A stretch of DNA of 64,000 nucleotides, from NCBI GenBank assembly GCA_902555435.1, contig CACDRL010000007.1, positions 1 to 64,000 on the forward strand, in the 5' to 3' direction. The notes beneath the pieces were generated by a model. The model was not told the DNA's origin. It saw nothing but the letters and a program-made list of their open reading frames with translations, and searched no databases. Below, in pieces: positions 29,465-39,880 of this stretch (its first letter is position 1; the number at the start of each line of letters is the position of its first letter). A program made the position numbers and the translations under genes. The stretch comes from an uncultured Pelagibacteraceae bacterium (GTDB taxonomy: Bacteria > Pseudomonadota > Alphaproteobacteria > Pelagibacterales > Pelagibacteraceae).

Positions 29465-29551
29465 AGCGCCGATTTAAGTTAAATTGCGGGCGCTTAAAAA
29501 ATCCAGCTAAAGCGACATATCAACCACCGCTTCAGCTGGTGGTTTTTTTTT
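29465..29551 (+). ncRNA. Candidate small RNA with terminator, unassigned family
   Basis: Between the pirin gene and the HAD gene there is no plausible plus-strand ORF, but there is an RNA-like unit. Hairpin 1 pairs AGCGCC (29465-29470) with GGCGCT (29489-29494). An intrinsic terminator pairs AACCACC (29522-29528) with GGTGGTT (29538-29544) and runs into T9 (29543-29551). An alternative stem pairs 29503-29514 with 29528-29539 (11 of 12 positions) and excludes the terminator stem. A promoter lies just upstream. No plus-strand gene follows until rsmE at 30364, so it looks like a free-standing RNA of about 85 nt. I could not match it to tmRNA, SRP RNA, 6S RNA or a known riboswitch by eye. Confidence 0.6.
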
Positions 29552-29616
29552 GAGCTCCTCAAAATTGAACCGGGTATTTGAACCGTATTGTGCACCCTGC
29601 ATTTTGCTAAAGCACT

Positions 29617-29675
29617 AAAAAGGAGAAAAGGGTTTTTATTCTGACCCTCTTAGTTGGTTTCAAACTCTTTTCTCC
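29617..29675 (-). terminator. Probable terminator of the haloacid dehalogenase-like gene
   Basis: On the minus strand GGAGAAAAG (29675-29667) pairs perfectly with CTTTTCTCC (29630-29622) around a 36-nt loop that can form an inner GGGT/ACCC stem, followed by T5 (29621-29617). It lies just past the gene's TAA. The long loop makes this weaker than a compact terminator. The spacer between it and the small RNA (29552-29616) shows no gene that I can support. Confidence 0.5.
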
Positions 29676-29684
29676 AATTTAAAT

Positions 29685-30347
29685 TTATAAATTAGTTAAA
29701 AGATCTTTTAAGTTTTTGATTTCTAATTTTGGTTGGTAGTCAAGATTGTCAAATATATTATTATTTCTGTTCACCCAAATAGAATTGTAACCATAATTTC
29801 CACCACCAGAAACATCCCAGGTATTTGAACTTAAAAAAACAACTTCTTTTTTTTGAATTTGATATTTCTTTATTGGAATATCGTAAACTTTGGAGTGTGG
29901 TTTATAAATTCCAACTTCTTCAATTGAAAAAATATCATCAAATATATTTTCTAAGTTATTGCTCTTAACCAATTCATTAAGAAGGGAAGGAGTACCATTC
30001 GAAAGAATTGCAAGTTTAAAATCTTTTTCTTTTAATGATTTTAAAACTTCAGGAACTTCGCTGAAGGGAGAAAGAACTTTATAAAGATCTAATAACTCAT
30101 TTCTCATCGAAGAGTCTATCTCATAAGCTTTCATTGATTTATCCAAACTATCCTCTGTCACTTGCCAAAAGTCCTTATGACGTTTCATTAAACTTCTTAG
30201 CCAAGTATATTCTAATTGTGTTGTTCTCCAATAATTGGCGAAACCTTCCCACTTATCACCTATTTTATCTTTACATTTTTCAGCTGCTGAATTGACATCA
30301 AATAAGGTACCGTAAGCATCAAAAATTATTGCTTTAATATTTTTCAT
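29685..30347 (-). CDS. Haloacid dehalogenase type II-like HAD hydrolase
   Basis: HAD motif I is IIFDAYGTLFDVNSAA with nucleophile Asp10 and Thr14. Motif II is ILSNGTPS, the Lys lies in GIYKPHSKVY, and SSNTWDVSGGGNYGY matches the L-2-haloacid dehalogenase subgroup, which has Asn and Asp at these positions. Arg and Trp residues in the cap (YWRTTQLEYTWLRSLM) also fit. At 220 residues it is full length. It may dehalogenate small 2-haloacids or act on a related substrate. Its start is 16 bp from the divergent rsmE. Confidence 0.85.
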   Translation of the reverse strand: MKNIKAIIFDAYGTLFDVNSAAEKCKDKIGDKWEGFANYWRTTQLEYTWLRSLMKRHKDFWQVTEDSLDKSMKAYEIDSSMRNELLDLYKVLSPFSEVPEVLKSLKEKDFKLAILSNGTPSLLNELVKSNNLENIFDDIFSIEEVGIYKPHSKVYDIPIKKYQIQKKEVVFLSSNTWDVSGGGNYGYNSIWVNRNNNIFDNLDYQPKLEIKNLKDLLTNL

Positions 30348-30363
30348 AATCTAACTTATCAAT

Positions 30364-31062
30364 ATGAGTAACATTAGATTATTTTATTCAAAAAGTTTAT
30401 CTCTTAATTTGACTGACAAACTTGATAAATCTCAATCTCATTATGTTTCTAAAGTTATGAGAATTAAAGAGAATGAAGTTTTTTCTTTATTTAATAATAG
30501 CGGAGAATGGGAGGCAAAAATTTTAAACATATCAAAAAGTATAGTTGAGTTTAATGTTACTAAGCAATTAAGACAAAAAGAAAATCCTAAAGAATTATGG
30601 TTGGGATTTTCTCCAATTAAATCCAATTACTTTAATTTTATGATTCAAAAAGCAACAGAGCTTGGTGTAACTAAGTTTTTACCAGTCATCTTTGAAAGAA
30701 CGATTGTTAGAAAAATAAATAAAGAGAGATTGGAAAAAGTAATTATAGAAGCCGCTGAACAATCAAATAGAATAACTGTTCCAATAATTGAGGAGCCTCA
30801 GAAATTAAAAAATTTTCTAAGGAATGATTTGGATTTAATATTTACTGATCTCAACACTGCTAATACAAAAATTGATCTTACAAAGTTGACAAATAAACCC
30901 ACTTGCGTAATCATAGGGCCTGAAGGAGATTTTTCTGAGGAGGAGAGGGAAGAGATTCTTAAATTTAATGGTGTTCAGCCTATTAAAATCAATGAAAACA
31001 TATTGAGATCTGAAACGGCTGTAATTTCTGCTCTATCGATCATAAATTACGCTATTAACTGA
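30364..31062 (+). CDS. rsmE: 16S rRNA (uracil1498-N3)-methyltransferase
   Basis: A SPOUT-fold methyltransferase of 232 residues. The N-terminal PUA-like part (SHYVSKVMRIKENEVFSLFN) is followed by QKATELGVTKFLPVIFERT and the C-terminal knot CVIIGPEGDFSEEE and LRSETAVISAL. It modifies U1498 of 16S rRNA. It stands alone before the cta operon, with a 61-bp spacer holding no clear terminator. Confidence 0.94.
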   Translation: MSNIRLFYSKSLSLNLTDKLDKSQSHYVSKVMRIKENEVFSLFNNSGEWEAKILNISKSIVEFNVTKQLRQKENPKELWLGFSPIKSNYFNFMIQKATELGVTKFLPVIFERTIVRKINKERLEKVIIEAAEQSNRITVPIIEEPQKLKNFLRNDLDLIFTDLNTANTKIDLTKLTNKPTCVIIGPEGDFSEEEREEILKFNGVQPIKINENILRSETAVISALSIINYAIN

Positions 31063-31123
31063 TATTTTGTCGCTAAAAGTAAAAGTGTATTTTTTTAAAA
31101 GACGCTCTATATAGGGTAAAAAA

Positions 31124-33575
<2,452 letters not shown>

Positions 33576-33607
33576 ATTAGCAAATAAGATTTTTTAACTT
33601 TTAATTA

Positions 33608-34519
33608 ATGATTAAGTCTAAATTAAAAAATAGAAACTTATCTCAAGAAGACGCCTTTAATTTATCTGAATTATTTAAATTAATGAAACCAAGAGTAATG
33701 TCTTTGGTTATTTTTACATGTGCAGTTGGTTTGTTAATGGCCCCAAACATTATCCCAATAAAAGAAGCAATTATTGGAATAATTTTAGTTTCAATTGGAG
33801 CAGGTGCTGCGGGAGCTTTAAACATGTGGTATGAGTCTGATCTTGATGCTTTAATGACAAGAACCTGTCTTAGACCAATACCCACAGGTAAAGTAAATAA
33901 AAATCAAGCTCTAGTTTTTGGAATTTCTCTTTCAATATTCTCTGTAATCGCTCTCGATTTTTACTCTAATAGAATATCAGCTGTTTTATTACTGTTTACT
34001 ATTTTGTTCTATGTTTTTGTTTATACGATTTGGCTGAAGAGAAAAACTCCTCAAAACATTGTTATTGGCGGTGCTGCAGGAGCATTACCACCTGTTATTG
34101 GCTGGACTATAGCTACTAACTCTCTTTCCTTAGAGCCGCTTACTTTCTTTTTAATTATATTTTTTTGGACACCTTCTCATTTCTGGGCTTTAAGCTTGTA
34201 CAAATCTGATGACTATAAGAAAGCAAAAATACCAATGCTTCCACTTACTAATGGTGTGGAGAGCACAAAATTAAATATATTTGTTTATTCACTTACAATG
34301 CTACCAGTCGTAATCTTACCATATGCTATCGGGTTCGTAGGTTTAGTATTTTTAATTCCATCTTTAATTTTGACAATTTACTATAATTATTTATGTTTTG
34401 AACTTTATAAGTTTAAGAAAAACAAATTTGATGCAAAAAAAGCAAAAACAATATTTGGATATTCAATTTTATATTTATTCTTAATATTTGTTTTGTTCTT
34501 AATAGATAAAATTTTATGA
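33608..34519 (+). CDS. ctaB: Protoheme IX farnesyltransferase
   Basis: CtaB/Cox10 converts heme b to heme o, the precursor of heme a for the oxidase. It is a UbiA-superfamily membrane protein of 303 residues. The first polyprenyl-binding motif is NMWYESDLDALMTRTCLRPIP, and the second is in FWTPSHFWALSLYKSDDY. Placement inside the oxidase operon agrees. The stop overlaps the next small ORF by 4 bp (ATGA). Confidence 0.96.
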   Translation: MIKSKLKNRNLSQEDAFNLSELFKLMKPRVMSLVIFTCAVGLLMAPNIIPIKEAIIGIILVSIGAGAAGALNMWYESDLDALMTRTCLRPIPTGKVNKNQALVFGISLSIFSVIALDFYSNRISAVLLLFTILFYVFVYTIWLKRKTPQNIVIGGAAGALPPVIGWTIATNSLSLEPLTFFLIIFFWTPSHFWALSLYKSDDYKKAKIPMLPLTNGVESTKLNIFVYSLTMLPVVILPYAIGFVGLVFLIPSLILTIYYNYLCFELYKFKKNKFDAKKAKTIFGYSILYLFLIFVLFLIDKIL

Positions 34520-34641
34520 TAACACCTGATAAAAAGACGAAGAAAAAAAATATAATCACTGCAATAGCAATTTTAGCTTTTATGGTTTTTTTATTTGTTT
34601 TTACTCTTTATAACGTTGGAGTATTTGATAGGCAGATATGA
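34516..34641 (+). CDS. Small single-helix membrane protein in the oxidase operon
   Basis: A 41-residue ORF, ATG overlapping the ctaB stop and TGA overlapping the ctaG start, fills the gap between them exactly. It has a Lys-rich N-terminus (TPDKKTKKK) and one hydrophobic helix at about residues 13-33. Many alphaproteobacteria carry a short membrane protein at this place between ctaB and ctaG (CoxF-like), so it is probably an assembly or accessory factor; that function is inferred from position only. Confidence 0.75.
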   Translation: MITPDKKTKKKNIITAIAILAFMVFLFVFTLYNVGVFDRQI

Positions 34642-35171
34642 TGAAAGGCAAAACATTAACCCCAATATTGTTAGCAGGAATTTTTGTTCTGATGTTAGGT
34701 TTGTCATTTGCTGCAGTGCCTTTGTACGATTTATTTTGTAGGGTAACTGGATTTGGAGGAACTACACAGGTTTCAAAAGAAGCTCCAAATGTAGTGCTAG
34801 ATAAAGTTGTAAGTGTTAGATTTGATACAAATGTAAACAATTTAGAATGGGATTTTAAAGCAAAATCAAATGTAATTGATGTTAAAGTTGGTCAGGTTAA
34901 CAGAATTGAGTTTGAGGTAGAAAACTATGGTGATGACACTACTTTTGGAGTAGCAAGCTTCAATGTTTCACCCGCTAGTTTTGGAAAATATTATAGCAAA
35001 TTAGGATGTTTTTGCTTTGAAAAACAAGAGTTGAAGGCTGGTGAGAAGGCTACTTACGTTATGACTTTTTATTTAGATCCTGAACTAGTAAACGATCCAA
35101 CAACAAAAAATCTACAAGATGTAACTATGTCGTATACTTTTTTCTCGACAGATTACTATAAACAATCATAA
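34638..35171 (+). CDS. ctaG: Cytochrome c oxidase copper-assembly protein CtaG/Cox11
   Basis: Cox11 delivers copper to the CuB site of subunit I. One N-terminal membrane helix is followed by VPLYDLFCRVTGFGGT and the copper-binding cysteines in KLGCFCFEKQ, then FYLDPEL and TLSYTFF-like strand residues (SYTFFSTDYY). The 177-residue length is normal. The second Met (34641) is an equally good start. The gene is embedded in the oxidase operon. Confidence 0.96.
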   Translation: MMKGKTLTPILLAGIFVLMLGLSFAAVPLYDLFCRVTGFGGTTQVSKEAPNVVLDKVVSVRFDTNVNNLEWDFKAKSNVIDVKVGQVNRIEFEVENYGDDTTFGVASFNVSPASFGKYYSKLGCFCFEKQELKAGEKATYVMTFYLDPELVNDPTTKNLQDVTMSYTFFSTDYYKQS

Positions 35172-35180
35172 TCACGAAAA

Positions 35181-35969
35181 ATGTCAGCAGAAAAAAAACA
35201 CGATTACCACTTAGTTGATCCAAGCCCTTGGCCAATTTATACATCATTTGCATGCTTAGTATTAGCCATCGGTACAATTTTTTATATGCATAATGATGTT
35301 TCCTGGGGAATGTATCTAGGTTTAGCGTTATTGATTTATGGTGCTTATATGTGGTTTAGAGATGTAGTTATTGAAGCTGAGCATCAAGGCCATCATACTC
35401 CAGTCGTTCAAATTCATCATAGATATGGAATGACTTTGTTCATTGCTTCAGAGGTAATGTTCTTTGTTGCCTGGTTCTGGGCATACTTTGATATAAGTTT
35501 GTTTCCAAATGAATTTGTTGGAAATGTTTGGCCTCCACAAGATATAGAAACTTTTGATCCATGGGATATTCCGTTAATAAATACACTGGTTTTATTATTA
35601 TCAGGCACTACAGTAACTTGGGCTCATCATTCATTATTAGAAGACGACAGAAAAGGATTTATTCAAGGATTAACAGCAACTGTTGCTTTAGGTTTCTTTT
35701 TTACTTTATTGCAAGCTTACGAATATCATCATGCTACATTTGATTATTCAGGGCATATTTATGGAGCAGTATTTTATATGGCAACAGGTTTTCATGGTTT
35801 CCACGTAATTGTTGGAACAATCTTTCTTGCTGTTTGTTTATGGAGAGGAAGACTAGGTCACTTTACTAAAGATCATCACTTTGGTTTTGAGGCAGCTGCT
35901 TGGTATTGGCATTTTGTTGACGTTGTTTGGCTATTCTTGTTTGCAGCTATTTACGTTTGGGGAAGTTAA
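35181..35969 (+). CDS. ctaE: Cytochrome c oxidase subunit III
   Basis: The 262-residue subunit III has seven membrane helices. Typical segments are DPSPWPIYTSFA, EVMFFVAWFWAYFD, LLSGTTVTWAHHSL, TGFHGFHVIVGTIFL and the C-terminal AAWYWHFVDVVWLFLF. It stabilises subunit I and helps proton uptake. It follows ctaG after 9 bp and is followed by surf1. Confidence 0.97.
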   Translation: MSAEKKHDYHLVDPSPWPIYTSFACLVLAIGTIFYMHNDVSWGMYLGLALLIYGAYMWFRDVVIEAEHQGHHTPVVQIHHRYGMTLFIASEVMFFVAWFWAYFDISLFPNEFVGNVWPPQDIETFDPWDIPLINTLVLLLSGTTVTWAHHSLLEDDRKGFIQGLTATVALGFFFTLLQAYEYHHATFDYSGHIYGAVFYMATGFHGFHVIVGTIFLAVCLWRGRLGHFTKDHHFGFEAAAWYWHFVDVVWLFLFAAIYVWGS

Positions 35970-35979
35970 CATTTAATCT

Positions 35980-36633
35980 TTGAAGAACAAACTTCTATTT
36001 TCAGTTTTTGTTTATTTTATAATTTTAGTTTTATTATCATTAGGTTTTTGGCAACTGTATAGATTGAGCTGGAAATTAGATTTAATCAATCAAATTGAAA
36101 ACTCTTTAAAAGTTGAACCTATCGAACTTCAAAGTGTAGAAAAAAAAAATTATTTAAGAATAAAGACATCAGGACAAATTGATTTTGAAAAACAAATTTA
36201 TCTTTATAACCTTAATGAAACTGGCAAACCTGGATTTGAAGTTATTAACCCAATTAAAATAGGAAATGAGGATTATTTAATTAATAGAGGTTGGATATCT
36301 TTTGATAAAAAAAATAAACCAGAGATTAATATCATTGATCAAAAAAATATCATTGGCACTTTAATGCTTCAATCAAAATCAAGCTCTTTCAAACCTAAGA
36401 ATGAGATCGATAAAAATTATTGGTTTACACTAAATCGAGAAGATATTTTAAAATTTACAGGAAGAAACTTTTCAAAATATATAATTTATTTAAACGGTAA
36501 TTATGAAAACCCAAGGCCTAAAGTGATTACTGCTAAAATTTCAAACAATCACAAAAAGTACGCAATTACTTGGTTTTCGATGGCGATTTCAATCCTTTTA
36601 ATATATTTATATTTTAGAAAAAAAAATTATTAA
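35980..36633 (+). CDS. SURF1 family oxidase assembly protein
   Basis: The 217-residue protein has the SURF1 layout of two terminal membrane helices and a soluble periplasmic middle. Signatures are LLSLGFWQLYRLSWK near the N-terminus, GFEVINPIKI, and YLINRGWISFDKK, the conserved NRGW motif. SURF1 assists heme a insertion into subunit I. The start is a TTG shortly after ctaE; no better ATG is upstream. thrC begins directly after the stop. Confidence 0.92.
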   Translation: MKNKLLFSVFVYFIILVLLSLGFWQLYRLSWKLDLINQIENSLKVEPIELQSVEKKNYLRIKTSGQIDFEKQIYLYNLNETGKPGFEVINPIKIGNEDYLINRGWISFDKKNKPEINIIDQKNIIGTLMLQSKSSSFKPKNEIDKNYWFTLNREDILKFTGRNFSKYIIYLNGNYENPRPKVITAKISNNHKKYAITWFSMAISILLIYLYFRKKNY

Positions 36634-38016
36634 ATGAGATACGTCAGTACTAGAAATACAACAAAAATATACGAATTTAAGGATGTTTTTATTAAAGGTC
36701 TCGCTGACGATGGGGGACTATTCATTCCTAGTTCACTCCCAAAATATAGTGAAAAAGAAATTCAAGAATTAAAATCACTAAATTATTCAGATTTAGCTAA
36801 AAAAATTATTTTTCCTTTTATAGGAAATTTTATGGATAAAAATGAATTGTCCAAAATAATTGATAAGTCTTATTCTGTTTTTAGAAGAGAAAATGTAATT
36901 GATTTTATTAAAATAGGGGATAGATCAGTTTTAGAATTATTTCATGGCCCAACATTAGCCTTTAAGGATGTTGCCATGCAACTTCTTGGAAATTTTTATG
37001 AATTTTATTTAAGTAAGCAAAATAAAAAAATTAATATCGTGGTTGCTACATCAGGAGATACGGGGGCGGCAGCTATAGATGCAATTAAGGGAAAAGAAAA
37101 TTTAAATATTTTTGTATTACATCCTGATAATCGTGTTTCTTCTGTTCAACGAAAAATAATGACGACTGGAAAACATGAAAATGTATTTAATATTGCTATT
37201 AAAGGAAATTTTGATGATTGCCAAAATTTAGTTAAATCAATGTTTTCTGACAAAAAATTTTCCCAAGATATTAATATGTCAGGTGTAAACTCAATTAACT
37301 GGGCAAGAATTATTGCTCAATGTGTTTACTATTTTTACAGCTATTATTTAATTGAAGATCAGAGTGAGCCGACAAACTTTTCGGTTCCCACAGGAAATTT
37401 TGGAGACGTTTATGCTGGTTATTTAGCTAAAAAAATGGGTTTACCTATTAATAAATTACTTGTGGCAACAAATCAAAATGACATTCTACATAGAGCCATT
37501 TCCAATGGTAATTACGAGGCTGAAACTGTTTCTGAAACTATTTCGCCTAGTATGGATATACAGATTGCAAGTAACTTTGAGAGACTTATTTTTGATTTAA
37601 ATGATAAGAATTCAGAACAAACATCAAAAGACATGATGAAAATTAAAGAAGAAGGAAAATATTCAATTGATCAAGAAAAGCTAAATTTAATTAATCAAGA
37701 TTTCTTATCGGCAAGAATGAGTGAGACTGAAACAATGGATGTGATTAAGTCTGTTTATAAAGAATTTAATATTGTTTTAGATCCACATACTGCAATTGGT
37801 TATGGAGCTTTTGACAAACATGATCTCAAAGGTAATAATATTGTTTTAGCAACAGCACATCCATGTAAGTTTCCTGATGCAATTCAAAGTGCTATAAATA
37901 TCAAAGCGGAGTTGCCGAATGAACTTCAGTATATATTAAATGAGAAAGAAAATTATGACATTATTGAAAATAATATTGAAAAAGTAAAAGAACATATTAA
38001 AGAAAGATCCAAATGA
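36634..38016 (+). CDS. thrC: Threonine synthase
   Basis: A PLP enzyme making threonine from phosphohomoserine. The N-terminus MRYVSTRN is typical, the PLP lysine is in FHGPTLAFKDVAMQ, and phosphate contacts are in ATSGDTGAAAIDA and VPTGNFGDVYAGYLAK. At 460 residues it belongs to the long (fungal/gram-negative) class. It follows surf1 without a gap, so an amino-acid gene is joined to the oxidase operon. Its partner thrB is 1 kb away on the opposite strand. Confidence 0.96.
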   Translation: MRYVSTRNTTKIYEFKDVFIKGLADDGGLFIPSSLPKYSEKEIQELKSLNYSDLAKKIIFPFIGNFMDKNELSKIIDKSYSVFRRENVIDFIKIGDRSVLELFHGPTLAFKDVAMQLLGNFYEFYLSKQNKKINIVVATSGDTGAAAIDAIKGKENLNIFVLHPDNRVSSVQRKIMTTGKHENVFNIAIKGNFDDCQNLVKSMFSDKKFSQDINMSGVNSINWARIIAQCVYYFYSYYLIEDQSEPTNFSVPTGNFGDVYAGYLAKKMGLPINKLLVATNQNDILHRAISNGNYEAETVSETISPSMDIQIASNFERLIFDLNDKNSEQTSKDMMKIKEEGKYSIDQEKLNLINQDFLSARMSETETMDVIKSVYKEFNIVLDPHTAIGYGAFDKHDLKGNNIVLATAHPCKFPDAIQSAINIKAELPNELQYILNEKENYDIIENNIEKVKEHIKERSK

Positions 38017-38498
38017 AAATAAAAGAAAACGATAACCTGCCAAATTCAGAAATTTTTGTACTTCAAGATGGAGAGCCTGAAAAAAAAAATATAGAAGATT
38101 TTTTTAAAGATAAAAAAGTAATAATGTTTGGATTACCTGGGGCATATACTTCTGTATGTTCTGCTAAACATTTGCCGGGATATATTAAGATGCATGATCA
38201 ATTTAAAGAAAAAGGTATTGATCATATAATTTGTATTTCAGTAAATGATCCCTTTGTGATGAATGCTTGGGGAAATCAGAATGATGTAGGTGAAAAAATC
38301 ATTATGATGGGAGACCCATTCCTTAATTTTACAAAAGAAATTGGCGCAGATGTTGATAAAAGTGTTAGAGGTTTGGGAATTAGATCTAATAGATACACAA
38401 TGTATGTTGACAATATGAAGATTATTAAACTTCAAGAAGAAGCAGATACTGGGTCGTGTGAGATCTCAGCTGCAGAAAATTTCTTTAAACTAATCTAA
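38013..38498 (+). CDS. Peroxiredoxin (Prx5-type)
   Basis: The peroxidatic site is in GLPGAYTSVCSAKHLPGY with the P-x3-T-x2-C motif (Cys about residue 49). The following GIDHIICISVNDPFVMNAWG and the later GIRSNRYTMYVD fit the Prx5/AhpC-TSA subfamily. A second Cys occurs near the C-terminus (TGSCEIS), possibly the resolving residue. The 161-residue enzyme reduces peroxides in the cytosol. It overlaps thrC by 4 bp and the convergent rnhA by 9 bp. Confidence 0.9.
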   Translation: MKIKENDNLPNSEIFVLQDGEPEKKNIEDFFKDKKVIMFGLPGAYTSVCSAKHLPGYIKMHDQFKEKGIDHIICISVNDPFVMNAWGNQNDVGEKIIMMGDPFLNFTKEIGADVDKSVRGLGIRSNRYTMYVDNMKIIKLQEEADTGSCEISAAENFFKLI

Positions 38499-38915
38499 GC
38501 TCGCTGCTTTTTTAGCTAACAAATCAACTTCTTCATTTAGTGGATTTCCAGCATGTGCTTTAACCCAGTTCCACTTAATTTTGGAATTATTATTTATCTC
38601 ATGTAATTGAACCCATAAATCTTTATTTTTAACATCTTCTTTATTTGATGTTTTCCAATTATTTTTAATCCAGTTATGGATCCAATCAGTAATTCCATTT
38701 TTAACATATTTTGAGTCTGTGTAGATTTCTATCAAATCTTCTGAATTTACCTCTTTTAGTGCATTGATTGTGGCTAGTAATTCCATTCTGTTATTAGTTG
38801 TATCTTTTTCACTGCCACTTATTTTTTTCATTTCATTTCTAGTGCATATTATAGCCGCCCATCCACCATTTCCTGGATTTTTTAAACATGAGCCATCAGT
38901 ATAAATTTTAATCAT
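38490..38915 (-). CDS. rnhA: Ribonuclease HI
   Basis: RNase HI removes RNA from RNA-DNA hybrids. The catalytic residues can be placed: Asp in KIYTDGSCLKNPG, Glu in NNRMELLATINAL, Asp in IEIYTDSKYVKNGI, and the final Asp in EEVDLLAKKAA. The basic handle WIHNWIKNNWKTSNK is also present. It is complete at 141 residues. It shares one base with thrB and is the last gene of a long minus-strand series. Confidence 0.96.
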   Translation of the reverse strand: MIKIYTDGSCLKNPGNGGWAAIICTRNEMKKISGSEKDTTNNRMELLATINALKEVNSEDLIEIYTDSKYVKNGITDWIHNWIKNNWKTSNKEDVKNKDLWVQLHEINNNSKIKWNWVKAHAGNPLNEEVDLLAKKAASLD

Positions 38916-39880
38916 TAAATCAAATAATCTTTAAAAGTATTTAAATTGTTATGGGTAATTAGTTTTTGATAATATTCGTTTGGATCCTTAATTTTGATTA
39001 AGGCAGTCTTTGGAGTATTAGTATAATCATATAGCCTAGTTAACAAATATCTAAGTGCAGCTCCTCTACATAAAATATTTAAATTATTTTTTTCATTTAA
39101 TTTAATTTTTTTAACACTATTGTAACCCTTGATTAATTTGTTAACTTTTTTTTTATTAATTATAAATTTTTTATTTTTTTCATCAAAACATAGTGCATTA
39201 ATACAGATTGCTATTTCATACATATAGTAATCGTTAGCAGCGAAGTAAAAGTCAATAATTCCAGACAAATTATTTTTATTAAAAAAAATATTATCTATAA
39301 ATAAATCACCATGAATTATTCCAGAGGGAAGTTTTTTTGGCCAATTTTTTTTAATATCATTAAAGTTGTTAAATAAAAATTTTTTCAAATTTGATCTTTT
39401 GTTAGATTTAAATTTAATACTCTGGAGCAAAGGTTTTAAATACCTTATTCCCATTGAATTTTTCCTTGTTAATCTTATTTTTTTTGTAACTAGATGCATT
39501 TTGGCTATTGTTTTTCCAATAGTATAGCAGTCACTTTCATTAACTTTTTTTTTATCTTTTCCTTTTAAAAAAGTAACAATACAGGCAGTCTTATTTTTAA
39601 GTTTAATTAAATAATTTTTACTTTTGGTTTTAAGTGGTCTTGGACAATTAATTTTTGAGTCATTTAAATGATCCATTAGTTTCATAAAAAAAGGGATTTC
39701 CTTTGGAAGAACTCTTTTTTCAAAAATTGTGAGAATAAACTTCTTATTTTTTGAATTTAAAATGTAATTTGTGTTTTCAATTCCCTTAGTAATTCCTTGG
39801 AAAGTTAAAATTTTTTCGATATTAAACTTACTGTTTATTATATCTATATCTCTCTGATTAATTTTTGTATATACAGCCAT
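38915..39880 (-). CDS. thrB: Homoserine kinase (ThrB, APH-fold type)
   Basis: This is the aminoglycoside-phosphotransferase-fold homoserine kinase found in alpha- and gammaproteobacteria, 321 residues. Motifs are GIENTNYIL, the catalytic loop IIHGDLFIDNIFF and the metal-binding SGIIDFYFA. It phosphorylates homoserine ahead of ThrC, encoded nearby in convergent orientation. Its start is separated from the ispH stop by less than one codon. Confidence 0.92.
   Translation of the reverse strand: MAVYTKINQRDIDIINSKFNIEKILTFQGITKGIENTNYILNSKNKKFILTIFEKRVLPKEIPFFMKLMDHLNDSKINCPRPLKTKSKNYLIKLKNKTACIVTFLKGKDKKKVNESDCYTIGKTIAKMHLVTKKIRLTRKNSMGIRYLKPLLQSIKFKSNKRSNLKKFLFNNFNDIKKNWPKKLPSGIIHGDLFIDNIFFNKNNLSGIIDFYFAANDYYMYEIAICINALCFDEKNKKFIINKKKVNKLIKGYNSVKKIKLNEKNNLNILCRGAALRYLLTRLYDYTNTPKTALIKIKDPNEYYQKLITHNNLNTFKDYLI

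Noticed and set aside
29560-29600. T-loop-like sequence GGTTCAAAT on the minus strand, suggesting a tRNA or permuted tmRNA
   Set aside because: No matching 5-bp T-stem, acceptor stem, CCA end or tag-coding frame could be found around it.
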